DNA of 64,000 nt from Domibacillus mangrovi (GTDB taxonomy: Bacteria; Bacillota; Bacilli; Bacillales; Domibacillaceae). Positions 54,201-63,431 of this stretch are shown piece after piece. The notes beneath the pieces are model-generated. The model searched no databases and was not told where the DNA came from. It saw only the letters and a list, made by a program, of their open reading frames with translations. The stretch is taken from NCBI RefSeq assembly GCF_001906925.1, contig NZ_MRWQ01000001.1, positions 62,001 to 126,000 of the forward strand, in the 5' to 3' direction. Every line of letters starts with the position of its first letter. Position 1 is the stretch's first letter. The position numbers were made by a program, and so were the translations under genes.

Positions 54201-54866
54201 AGACTGTCGGAATGCACTAAACGATAATTCTTCTTCTTTATGTTTATCAATTTGGTTAATAATTAAATACAGCTTCACTCCATGTGACAACAGTTCTTTC
54301 GTATAAATAAAGTTCAATTCTGACTGCACATGATTGTAATCCATCACGTAAAACACCATATCCGCAAGGTGAAGTGCAGACTCTGTTGAAATGCGATGCG
54401 CATCATCGGTCGAGTCAACACCCGGCGTATCCATCACAGTCACGTCAGGCGGCAAATGAGACGATGAATGTCCGATTTCAATCGATGCCACTTCATCGCC
54501 ATCTTTTGCAAATTTTTTCACATGCTTTATGTCATATGGCGCTTTAAATAGGAGCGGACGGCCATCATGGTAGTTAATTTTAGCAAAGTCTTCTTCGGCC
54601 GGTTTAATTTTAACGAGATTGGCGCTTGTTGGAATGGGGCTTGACGGTAAAAGTGCTTCGCCTGTTAATTCATTAATCATCGTCGATTTACCGGCTGAAA
54701 AATGGCCACAAAACGCGACGATAAATTCATGATCATTCATTTTGCGTAAAAAGAGCTCGGCCTTTTCCGCCCGTTCAGTATCTTCATTATGTATAAATTG
54801 TTCATAAAGTCTCGCTGTGCGTGTCCGGATTGTTTCCATCATACGGCTTTTTGTCGGTGCTTCCAT
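51237..54866 (-). CDS. dynA: Double dynamin-like GTPase DynA
   Basis: About 1209 residues made of two fused dynamin units, as in B. subtilis DynA (YpbR). Each has a G1 P-loop (GHFSAGKST near 55; GAFSAGKSSF near 635), a G2 Thr (PTSANLV; NPTTAAVN), G3 (DTPGVDS; DTPGADS) and G4 (NQIDK; NAID). Long coiled-coil stalk regions follow each GTPase. It tethers and fuses membranes and helps resist phage and membrane stress. ATG 54866 follows GAAGGGATGGAACAAAT. Confidence 0.96.
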   Translation of the reverse strand: MEAPTKSRMMETIRTRTARLYEQFIHNEDTERAEKAELFLRKMNDHEFIVAFCGHFSAGKSTMINELTGEALLPSSPIPTSANLVKIKPAEEDFAKINYHDGRPLLFKAPYDIKHVKKFAKDGDEVASIEIGHSSSHLPPDVTVMDTPGVDSTDDAHRISTESALHLADMVFYVMDYNHVQSELNFIYTKELLSHGVKLYLIINQIDKHKEEELSFSAFRQSVYDSFATWNVQPEAFFFTSLHGRDLPYNDFDEVKKLIHDSMANREQLSEQSAETMMNRLVHEHIEWLLNQQKEEKTQFEAVIAEAGAQSIEEKEAALAKELEKRDAAFWLKQFERRREDVLKNAILMPASTREMARSYLESTRPEFKVGMLFAKKKTEEEREKRLNALLADLKKRTEAQLEWHVRQVTASWLKESGLDDPSLALQAEELAVPVDSLVITDAVKPGAGVTGDAVLNYCEDVASLIKKRARAISDEWKREAAPILTEQFEGEYAQFAADHRIWKERLIAKEKLASLEFARNIRENELKETLLIEDTDIPPVMDELIEKWQVEAENIAVYTGQEDMEEVRKEEQQAIDMEPVQETAFMDAASTVKRLRHLAGRLNGVPGFGRFIEGAIQKAERLENRTYTIALFGAFSAGKSSFANALLGEKVLPVSPNPTTAAVNRIHPVAEGKKHRTADVHLKTGFMMLADVNVSLGLFGLSASSLREAYQMVPGVLDSNEGEGKEKIHLSFLRAFYAGFHDYESQSDETINVDLTTFKQYVANEQKSCFVDSIDLYYDCDFTRLGITLVDTPGADSINARHTGVAFEYIKNSDAILFVTYYNHAFSKADREFLIQLGRVKEAFELDKMFFIINAIDLAANEDELNEVKSYVREQLLQYGIRFPRLHGVSSMLAVEEATRGEWSHPQSGMKQFKEPFHAFLLNDLASMAVQSAEAEVERGVLQLEKLIETAKDNRDNRTQKKAELEDKWSRMAVAIDSENTDVEKKRMTQELDELVYYIKQRVFYRFSDFFKESFNPATLSGQGDVKGSLQKALEELLESVGYDLAQEMRATSIRVENHGVKLLHEKQARLVNKASLIEPELLLSHLDAQKLAVPDFDPAFTEVSREPFAKPLSLFKNARAFFEKNEKQVMMKELQTMIEELADLYLASQKNALQTSAFLFMEKGTDEVKKAASLDVNEQFTAWLDVLEHSENIEEWERILRDIQSAS

Positions 54867-54933
54867 ATTTGTTCCATCCCTTCGATGCGTACACCTTTTT
54901 TTATCATTGTATATGATTTTTAACAAATAAAAA

Positions 54934-54975
54934 AGGATACAATGAAAGTGGTGTGCACCTGTTTCATTGTATCCT
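54934..54975 (-). terminator. Terminator of the 35-aa membrane peptide gene
   Basis: Stem AAGGATACAATGAAA/TTTCATTGTATCCTT with an inner GTGCAC loop and a T6 tail on the minus strand; placed after the small gene and before dynA. Confidence 0.88.
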
Positions 54976-54999
54976 TATCCTTATACTCATTGTCATTTA

Positions 55000-55107
55000 T
55001 TATTTTTTAAATACAGGCGTACTCGTTTGATTTGCCGTACGATCCAGCACAAATTTCATTACTCCACCATACGTTACTACTGTCGCCGTCACAAATAACC
55101 AGATCAT
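55000..55107 (-). CDS. Small single-span membrane protein (35 aa)
   Basis: A minus-strand frame starting MIWLFVTATVVTYGGVMK: one hydrophobic helix then a polar tail with DRTANQTSTPVF. AAGAAGGCG lies 6-9 bases before the ATG at 55107, and a strong terminator follows 25 bases after the stop. The combination of ribosome binding site, membrane helix and own terminator suggests a real gene. The family is not recognised. Confidence 0.55.
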   Translation of the reverse strand: MIWLFVTATVVTYGGVMKFVLDRTANQTSTPVFKK

Positions 55108-55375
55108 TCCAAACGCCTTCTTTCTTAGTTGATAATGATTTTCATCCTTGTTTGTATCTTAGCACCCATTTTCTTTTTTTGCAACCAAAAAAGATGCCCT
55201 ATTCAGCATCATTCAAAAAGATGTATACAATAAGTAAGCATCACACAAGGACAAAAATGAAATCTCCCTTACCATTCGCACGAAAGACGTTATCTCTGTT
55301 TCATATAACAGCCTATTCAATGTCATATTATGCATACGTAAATATATTTATGTATATGGAATTCAACAACTGCTG
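55108..55375. other. AT-rich spacer between small membrane gene and cheX-like gene
   Basis: No supported coding frame, repeat or operator was found. It probably holds the promoter of the 35-aa gene. Confidence 0.4.
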
Positions 55376-55846
55376 TTAACCTTTTTCAATATTTAAAACT
55401 AACTCGTATTCCCCGGCTTCCTGAAACGCTATTGGCAGCTTGATCGCCTGCCTGAATCCAGAAATTTTCGAATCGCCTACAATGATCGTCGGCGGTGTAA
55501 TATCAATCGTAATTCCTTTGGCAAACAATGCCGCTCCCATATTGCCTGCGATCATATTGACAACTTCGCCGGCAAATGACTCCACCATTTCACCTTCGAT
55601 TGGCATACCAAACATCTTCGTCCCTAAACGTGAAAACGATTCTTCCGATCCATTTAAAATGAGGCGGCCTGGCAAATCACCCGTGATGCCGATAAAAACA
55701 CCTATTGCATGATGGCTAAATGACTCCATTAATAATATTGGCTGCCCCACCTGCGCTTCGATTGGAATGACCGTCCGGATGGATTCAATGGCGCAATTCA
55801 ACACTTCTTTAATAACCGCATTTTTACCTAGTTGTGTGTTTTCCAT
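55376..55846 (-). CDS. CheX-like chemotaxis phosphatase-fold protein
   Basis: 156 residues of the CheC/CheX/FliY family. The Glu...Asn phosphatase helix is ESFAGEVVNMIAGN near residues 88-101, followed by ITPPTIIVGD. A preceding segment HHAIGVFIGITGDLPGRLIL fits CheX. CheX dephosphorylates CheY-P or related receivers. No other chemotaxis gene is nearby, so its partner is unclear. Confidence 0.87.
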   Translation of the reverse strand: MENTQLGKNAVIKEVLNCAIESIRTVIPIEAQVGQPILLMESFSHHAIGVFIGITGDLPGRLILNGSEESFSRLGTKMFGMPIEGEMVESFAGEVVNMIAGNMGAALFAKGITIDITPPTIIVGDSKISGFRQAIKLPIAFQEAGEYELVLNIEKG

Positions 55847-55862
55847 ATTCGCACCCCGCTTT

Positions 55863-55916
55863 TTTATTCCACATTAGTAGGTATTAAGACCCCCACAAAA
55901 TGAAGTTTCACTTTAT
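55863..55916 (+). repeat. Structured repeat, copy E (minimal, 44 bp)
   Basis: TTTAT at 55863-55867 and 55912-55916 enclose a 44-bp unit that keeps only the two ends: ACATTAGTAGGTATTAAGACC and AATGAAGTTTCAC. The whole hairpin core is deleted. Confidence 0.75.
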
Positions 55917-56054
55917 TTTACTGTATATCTTCTCGATTGTCAGTATTTTTAGCTATATCTTTAGTACTCAAAAAGATATTTACATGCCATCTATTAGAAT
56001 AATTAAAATATGATTGACGTGACTAGTTTTTATTTTTTAACCTTTTTTGAACAT
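55917..56054. other. AT-rich intergenic spacer
   Basis: Nothing recognisable between repeat E and the pbuX terminator. Confidence 0.4.
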
Positions 56055-56101
56055 AAAAACGCCACCTCCATTTCTTTTCATGTAAGAAATGGAGATGACG
56101 T
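56055..56101 (-). terminator. Terminator of xpt-pbuX
   Basis: AACGTCATCTCCATTTCTT/AAGAAATGGAGGTGGCGTT stem with T5 tail on the minus strand. Confidence 0.85.
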
Positions 56102-56147
56102 TACGACATGTTAATGTCTTTAAAACGCGGGAGTTTTTTATCGTTTT

Positions 56148-58232
<2,085 letters not shown>

Positions 58233-58373
58233 CATTGATTTATGTTTTATATAATAGCAGACCATACAAAAAAATCAAGATAAAACACGAACGTTAAGTT
58301 TCTATTTTTTCTGATTATTCGTTAATATATATTCACCACTATTTCACACTTTTTTCACACTGAAAAGATTTTC

Positions 58374-58416
58374 CGTGATTTTCCTCACAGAATCTGTTTT
58401 TTTACACGCTTAAGAT
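58374..58416 (+). promoter_or_regulatory. Candidate Fnr-family site and promoter of the ba3 oxidase operon
   Basis: CGTGA-TTTTCC-TCACA (58374-58389) differs by one base from the B. subtilis Fnr consensus TGTGA-N6-TCACA. A -10 hexamer TAAGAT at 58411-58416 would put transcription near 58423, centring the site at -41.5, the class II activator position. Upstream, TTTCACACT is repeated 11 bp apart (58342-58361). Confidence 0.5.
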
Positions 58417-58460
58417 AGTGTTACAAGGAAATAAGACGATCAAGAAAGGAGTGATTTAAA

Positions 58461-58601
58461 ATGGCTTCAGGAAAACGCAATCACAAACTTCAAGAAGAAG
58501 AGCAATCATTAAAAGGAACATTATATGCCGTATTTGGAATCGGCATTTTTGTCATCGCTTCATGGTTCGCCGTCTTTTCTATTTTCACTGATCGTTTCTA
58601 A
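58461..58601 (+). CDS. Cytochrome c oxidase subunit 2A (ba3 type)
   Basis: 46 residues: polar N-terminus (KRNHKLQEEEQSLKGT) and one membrane helix (LYAVFGIGIFVIASWF). The size, helix and place directly before subunits II and I match the small IIa subunit of ba3 oxidases. AGAAAGGAGTGATTTAAA precedes the ATG. First gene of the oxidase operon. Confidence 0.85.
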   Translation: MASGKRNHKLQEEEQSLKGTLYAVFGIGIFVIASWFAVFSIFTDRF

Positions 58602-58626
58602 TTTGTTTGAAGGAGGAATTATACGT

Positions 58627-59112
58627 ATGCATTTACACCGTTATGAAAAGTGGTGGATCACGTTTGGAATCGGCTCACTTGTCTTATTCCTCATCATCGT
58701 TGGAATTGGTGCGTTCCACCAAGGACATCAGCCGCCTAGTTCAGTAAAAACGATTAACTATGAACAAGTGGACAAAGTCACACCATTTAATGAACCTGGC
58801 CTTACAAAAGTGAGTGGTAAAGATTGGGACTACGAACTTGTTGTCGTTGCCTCTGCTTTCATGTACATGCCGGCTGAAGTGGAAATTCCCGTTGGGTCAA
58901 CGGTGAAAATTATCGCTACAACGAAAGACGTTGTGCACGGATACGGGGTGACTGGTACAAATATTAACATGATGCTCGAACCCGGCTACATAAGTGAATA
59001 TGTCACGACGATGGATAAAATAGGTGAATACCTTGTCGTATGCAACGAGTATTGCGGGACAGGGCATCACACGATGAAAATGATGTATAAGGTGGTAGAC
59101 GTCAATGAATAA
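58627..59112 (+). CDS. cbaB: Cytochrome c oxidase subunit II, b(o/a)3 type
   Basis: 161 residues: one N-terminal membrane helix (FGIGSLVLFLIIVGIG) and an extracytoplasmic cupredoxin domain with the CuA ligands His in VVHGYGV and the cluster CNEYCGTGHHTMKM. The CuA centre takes electrons from cytochrome c and passes them to subunit I. ATG 58627 follows GAAGGAGGAATTATACGT. It overlaps subunit I by 8 bases. Confidence 0.93.
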   Translation: MHLHRYEKWWITFGIGSLVLFLIIVGIGAFHQGHQPPSSVKTINYEQVDKVTPFNEPGLTKVSGKDWDYELVVVASAFMYMPAEVEIPVGSTVKIIATTKDVVHGYGVTGTNINMMLEPGYISEYVTTMDKIGEYLVVCNEYCGTGHHTMKMMYKVVDVNE

Positions 59113-60757
59113 CAGCACATTGTTACGCGTAGATAAACGTGATGCGCGCCTCGTAATGGCCCATATGTATGTTGCATTTGCAGCCCTTGCTATTGGCGGA
59201 TTAATGGGACTGTTACAAGTATTTGTTCGTTCCGGGCGTTTCGAGCTTCCAGCAAATATCGGTTATTATCAAGTATTAACCGTTCACGGCGTCATGCTCG
59301 GGCTTGTCTTCACAACCTTTTTCATTCTTGGATTCCAAGCAGCTGCTGTCAGCCGTACATCCGGCACGTTTACAGCAAAACAGCGCCTTACTAGCTGGAT
59401 TGGTTTTTGGATTATGCTCCTTGGCACGGTCATGTCAGCAACGATGATTTTATTAAATGAAGCAACGGTTTTATATACATTTTATGCACCGCTGCAAGCA
59501 CATTGGATTTTTTATCTCGGTTTAACATTTATCGTCGTTGGCAGCTGGTTCGTCATCTTCGCCCATATGGCAAAGTACGCACAGTGGCGTAAAGAAAACA
59601 AAGGTGAATCGTCTCCGCTTTTAACGTATATGGTCGTTGCCAATTCCCTTATGTGGTTCGTTGCAACACTTGGCGTTGCAGCGGAAGTATTGCTTCAACT
59701 TTTGCCATGGTCACTCGGGTTCATTGAACGTGTCGATGTGGCAATTACACGTACATTGTTCTGGTATTTCGGTCATGCACTCGTCTATTTCTGGCTTCTT
59801 CCTGCTTATATGGCATGGTATGTCGTTATCCCGAAAGTAATCGGCGGTAAAATTTTCTCCGATTCACTTGCCCGCCTTTCATTTATTTTATTTTTATTGT
59901 TCTCCATTCCGGTCGGCATTCACCATCAGCTGACAGAACCAGGTATTACAGAGTTTTGGAAATTCGTGCAGGTTGTTTTAACCTTTATGGTTATCATCCC
60001 GTCGCTCATGACGGCATTCAGTATGTTTGCCACATTTGAGCTGCGCGGACGTGAACTCGGTGGCAAAGGATTGTTCGGCTGGTTTCACAAACTCCCCTGG
60101 GGTGATGCACGTTTCACCGTTCCATTTATTGGTATGGCTGCGTTTATTCCAGCTGGTGCCGGCGGGATCATTAACGCTTCTCACCAAATGAATCAGGTGA
60201 TTCACAATACAATCTGGGTAACGGGCCATTTTCATTTAACCGTGGCGACCACTGTTTTATTAACGTTTTTCGGAATTGCTTACTGGCTCATTCCACATTT
60301 AACAGGACGTGTTTTAACACCGCAAATGAATAAACTTGCGATTATACAAGCATTTACATGGGCGTTCGGGATGACGATTATGTCCGGCGCGATGCATTGG
60401 GCGGGTCTTCTCGGGGCACCACGCCGTTCGTCTTACTCAACATATGGCGATGCTGCACAGGCAATGGAATGGATTCCGTATCAAATCGCACAGGCCGTCG
60501 GCGGCACTATCTTGTTCCTCGGCATCATTTTCGTGTTAATCATTTTCGTGAACCTATGCTGGTTTGCACCAAAAGGCGATGAAGAATTCCCTATTGGTGA
60601 AGTCGACAAAGATGCTGAACAAACACCAAAGATTCTCGAAAACTGGAAAGTTTGGATCACCGTACTAGTTGCGCTCATCTTAGTTGCCTACGCCGTTCCA
60701 ATTATGGACATAATCAACGGCGGTCCACTCGGATCAAAAGGATTCAAGCTCTGGTAA
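59105..60757 (+). CDS. cbaA: Cytochrome c oxidase subunit I, b(o/a)3 type
   Basis: 550 residues, 12-13 membrane helices. Haem/Cu ligands are visible: His in VLTVHGVMLGLVFT, the CuB region with FWYFGHALVYFWLLPAYMAWY, GIHHQLTEPG and the haem ligand pair in WVTGHFHLTVATT. This is the terminal proton-pumping oxidase of high oxygen affinity. It lacks the classic K- and D-channel motifs of A-type oxidases, as expected for B-type enzymes. Confidence 0.95.
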   Translation: MNNSTLLRVDKRDARLVMAHMYVAFAALAIGGLMGLLQVFVRSGRFELPANIGYYQVLTVHGVMLGLVFTTFFILGFQAAAVSRTSGTFTAKQRLTSWIGFWIMLLGTVMSATMILLNEATVLYTFYAPLQAHWIFYLGLTFIVVGSWFVIFAHMAKYAQWRKENKGESSPLLTYMVVANSLMWFVATLGVAAEVLLQLLPWSLGFIERVDVAITRTLFWYFGHALVYFWLLPAYMAWYVVIPKVIGGKIFSDSLARLSFILFLLFSIPVGIHHQLTEPGITEFWKFVQVVLTFMVIIPSLMTAFSMFATFELRGRELGGKGLFGWFHKLPWGDARFTVPFIGMAAFIPAGAGGIINASHQMNQVIHNTIWVTGHFHLTVATTVLLTFFGIAYWLIPHLTGRVLTPQMNKLAIIQAFTWAFGMTIMSGAMHWAGLLGAPRRSSYSTYGDAAQAMEWIPYQIAQAVGGTILFLGIIFVLIIFVNLCWFAPKGDEEFPIGEVDKDAEQTPKILENWKVWITVLVALILVAYAVPIMDIINGGPLGSKGFKLW

Positions 60758-60765
60758 TATTATAT

Positions 60766-60809
60766 AAAAAAGCGCAAAAGCAGGCCTGACGCCGCTTTTG
60801 CGCTTTTTT
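60766..60809 (+). terminator. Terminator of the oxidase operon
   Basis: AAAAAAGCGCAAAAGC...GCTTTTGCGCTTTTTT with inner pairing; strong and bidirectional. Confidence 0.9.
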
Positions 60810-60838
60810 ATCTCTTCTGGATTTTTCATCAATCCGCT

Positions 60839-61984
60839 TTATTCAGATTCAGAGCGGCGTGGCGGGCGCTTGCCCCAGTATTGATAGTAATCACAGCGAA
60901 TAAATCCGTTGAATAGTTTTCGCTTTTTCGTCGCCGGCTTGCCATATACTTCTTCAAATTGTTCATGCGACGTGAGCATGTAAATAGACCACGTATCAAG
61001 CGATTTGAATTTGTATCCCATATCGGCATACAATTTTTCAACAGCTGGACGGTCGCTTAGCCGCTCGCCATATGGCGGATTGCCAATGATGACACCATAC
61101 TCTTTATCTGTTTCAAACTGTGCAACATCTCCAACACGGAAGTTAATTAAGTCACCAAGTCCTGCTTCAAACGCATTGCTGTTGGCGATCCTGATCATAG
61201 TTGAATCAATATCAAACCCTTCAATGTCAAGCGGCTGATCGTAGTTTGCTTTGTCTTCTGCTTCCATTCGGACATCATTCCATACGTTGTCCCCAATCCA
61301 GGCCCACTGTTCAGACACAAAATCCCGGTTAAAACCAGGCGCAATGTTTTGACCGATCAGTGCTGCTTCAATCGGGATTGTCCCAGAACCGCAAAATGGA
61401 TCAATAAATGGCTTATCCGGATACCAGTTTGTCAGCTGAACAAGTGCAGCAGCCAATGTTTCTTTGATTGGTGCTTCTCCTTGTCCGACCCGATAACCCC
61501 GTTTATGTAGACCTGCACCGCTCGCATCGATCGTAATCGTCACTTTATCTTTTAAGAGGGCAACTTCAAGCGGAAAATGAGCACCTGTTTCTGGCAGCCA
61601 CGACTCTATTTTATACGCATGCTTTAGTCGTTCTGCAATCGCTTTTTTAACGATGGCCTGACAGTCAGATACACTGAACAGCGTTGACTTAACCGATTTC
61701 CCCTGTACTGGGAAAGATGCATCTTTCGGCAAAAACTGTTCCCACTCAATCGCTTTCGTTTTTTCAAATAATTCATCAAATGTTTCCGCATAAAATTCAG
61801 CGGCCACTACTTTGACTCGATCTGCCGTTCGCAGCCACATATTGCAACGGGCAATCGCTTTCGCATCTCCTTCAAAATACACCTTTCCGTTTTCTGTTCG
61901 CGGGGTATAACCGAGTTCTTTCACTTCTTTAGCAACGAGTGCCTCTAAACCCATAGCGGCTGTCGCAATGATTGTATACGTCAT
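60839..61984 (-). CDS. ypsC: THUMP-domain class I RNA methyltransferase (YpsC / RlmL-N type)
   Basis: 381 residues. The N-terminal ferredoxin-like/THUMP region (1-160; ATAAMGLEALVAKEVKELGY, AIVKKAIAERL) is followed by a Rossmann methyltransferase with FIDPFCGSGTIPIEAALIG (SAM motif I) and the catalytic GVIIGNPPYGERL (NPPY, N6/N2-methylating class). It probably makes m2G in 23S rRNA like the N-terminal half of RlmL. ATG 61984 follows AGAGGATGTT. Next to rnpB and gpsB, as in B. subtilis. Confidence 0.92.
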   Translation of the reverse strand: MTYTIIATAAMGLEALVAKEVKELGYTPRTENGKVYFEGDAKAIARCNMWLRTADRVKVVAAEFYAETFDELFEKTKAIEWEQFLPKDASFPVQGKSVKSTLFSVSDCQAIVKKAIAERLKHAYKIESWLPETGAHFPLEVALLKDKVTITIDASGAGLHKRGYRVGQGEAPIKETLAAALVQLTNWYPDKPFIDPFCGSGTIPIEAALIGQNIAPGFNRDFVSEQWAWIGDNVWNDVRMEAEDKANYDQPLDIEGFDIDSTMIRIANSNAFEAGLGDLINFRVGDVAQFETDKEYGVIIGNPPYGERLSDRPAVEKLYADMGYKFKSLDTWSIYMLTSHEQFEEVYGKPATKKRKLFNGFIRCDYYQYWGKRPPRRSESE

Positions 61985-62038
61985 AACATCCTCTTTTCAT
62001 TCGTATTCTTCCATTAGATCCAAATAATGAAAATCAAT

Positions 62039-62278
62039 TTATTTTGCAATTGGAACTGGCTTTGAATAGGAAAAGCCTTGAATATAATCTTATAATTTGC
62101 CGGTTAACAATTGAATTTGATGCTTACTTCCAATCCCTTATAACTTTTAAATGGTCAATGGTAAAGCAGGATTCAATAATAAAATAATCCCATTTGCATC
62201 AGGGATCACGATCCCTTCTTGTATGTAGTTATAGATCATTTCATTTACTTTTTTTCGCATTGAGTTATATTTTTTCAT
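62039..62278 (-). pseudogene. Scar of a PAS-EAL c-di-GMP gene
   Basis: Minus strand: a start followed by KKYNSMRKKVNEMIYNYIQ and EGIVIPDANGIILLLNPAL, the beginning of a PAS domain, ends at a stop near 62150. Shortly downstream another frame reads DYIQGFSYSKPVPIAK then stop, the characteristic end of an EAL domain. The middle of the gene is gone. It is a large internal deletion of a c-di-GMP phosphodiesterase. Confidence 0.7.
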
Positions 62279-62310
62279 ATGAAGGCGCCTCTTCTATCAA
62301 ATAGAAGAAA

Positions 62311-62333
62311 AGCTCCCCTAAAAAGGAGAGCCG
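62311..62333 (-). terminator. Terminator of RNase P RNA
   Basis: GCTCTCC/GGGGAGC stem with TTTTC tail on the minus strand, 22-45 bases after the 3' end of rnpB. Confidence 0.7.
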
Positions 62334-62354
62334 CGTATTGTGTATATTTGAACC

Positions 62355-62762
62355 CTGAATAACGTTCTGTAAGCCATGTTTTGTTCCTTCGTACTGCAAA
62401 CGGCCAGGGTATGACCTCGTACTCCGGTGGCAATCATCTGTCTGCAGAAACTTAAGCTTCTGCCTTTCCATTCGTTCAGTTCCGTCCGGAAAGTGCCCCT
62501 ACCAAAATTTGGGTTGCTCGCTCACGGGGTTTACCTCGTTCCACCTTTATCATTTCTGATAAAGCTCCGTCACTGTGGCACTTTCAAAGTATTCACACCA
62601 TATCCTCTAGGGACTTAGGTGTTTTCCCTGCCGTCAGCATTAAAATGCTGCCCTGGCTTATGGTTTCGCCAGGCGCGATCACTACAGGCATCTCAGCACT
62701 GTGCGAGCATGGACTTTCCTCTGCAGCCGCTCGGACTGCAGCGATTACCCGAACGTTATTCA
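62355..62762 (-). ncRNA. rnpB: RNase P RNA (Bacillus type)
   Basis: Minus strand: 5' AATAACGTTCGGGTAATCGC and 3' ACAGAACGTTATT close helix P1. Conserved blocks GAGGAAAGTCCATGCTCGCAC, GCTGAGATGCC, CGCCAGGCGAAACCATAAGCC in pieces, GAAAGTGCCACAGTGACGGAG in pieces, CGAGGTAAACCCC, AAACCCAAATTTTGGTAGGGG in pieces and GGAACAAAACATGGCTTACAG match class B P RNA. It removes 5' leaders from pre-tRNA. About 408 nt. Confidence 0.96.
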
Positions 62763-62811
62763 TTTTCGTTTCCCTATTATAATGGATGACCGTTCTAAAT
62801 GCAACGAGTAT

Positions 62812-63141
62812 TTATTCGTTGTTAAGACGATCACCAAATACGTGACGCTCTAAATTCGACAAACGCTTCAAAATATCGAAATTTGTTGACCCTGCTACTG
62901 GTTGCTGCGCGCGTATTGGCGGCTCCGGTTGTCTTTGACGGGAAGCGATGGAACTGTTTTCTTTTTTCAAACGTAAATTCTCCTGCTGTAATTCTTCAAT
63001 TGCCTGTTGAAATACATCATAATCTTTAATGATCAGATCTAAAAATTGATCCACTTCATCCGGATTGTATCCGCGCATGGATGTTTTAAATTCTTTTTCG
63101 AGAATGTCTTTCCCGGTCAGCTTAAGTTGATCTGACAACAT
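62812..63141 (-). CDS. gpsB: Cell division protein GpsB
   Basis: 109 residues. DivIVA-like N-terminal domain with [25 protein letters not shown] in parts, then a coiled coil ([21 protein letters not shown]), a Pro/Gln linker and the short C-terminal helix [15 protein letters not shown]. It shuttles penicillin-binding protein between division site and side wall. Position beside rnpB and ypsC matches B. subtilis. Confidence 0.95.
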   Translation of the reverse strand: MLSDQLKLTGKDILEKEFKTSMRGYNPDEVDQFLDLIIKDYDVFQQAIEELQQENLRLKKENSSIASRQRQPEPPIRAQQPVAGSTNFDILKRLSNLERHVFGDRLNNE

Positions 63142-63245
63142 TGCCTTGCACCACCTTCATCGAGTCCTGTTTTTATACGTTAATTGTTTCAAAAACAGTG
63201 CCGTTTGTCAATTAGGAAACAGGTCGTTTAAAGGTTTATTGTTTT

Positions 63246-63341
63246 TTACAAAAAAGCATAGAAACTATCTTTTAAATTCGTTAGCACAAATGCAGTCAAT
63301 CCGATAAACACAAAGAATAATAGAAAAATTGCACGATTCAA
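63246..63341 (-). CDS. Possible 31-aa membrane peptide
   Basis: Frame starting TTG 63341 (GAGGTG nine bases upstream; GTG 63353 possible) encodes one hydrophobic helix, AIFLLFFVFIGLTAFVL, then a short polar tail. The size, helix and ribosome binding site are suggestive, but there is no recognised family or terminator. Confidence 0.35.
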   Translation of the reverse strand: MNRAIFLLFFVFIGLTAFVLTNLKDSFYAFL

Positions 63342-63431
63342 CCTGTCATTCACCTCATAGTTATCATTTCTCTTGTTAAAATGGTACTCTTCATTTTACG
63401 ATGTTTTCAAACATGTTACAACAAAATGACA

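Noticed and set aside
62265-62618. Open frames on both strands around 62.3-62.6 kb
   Set aside because: They lie within the RNase P RNA gene and its terminator and encode no recognisable protein.
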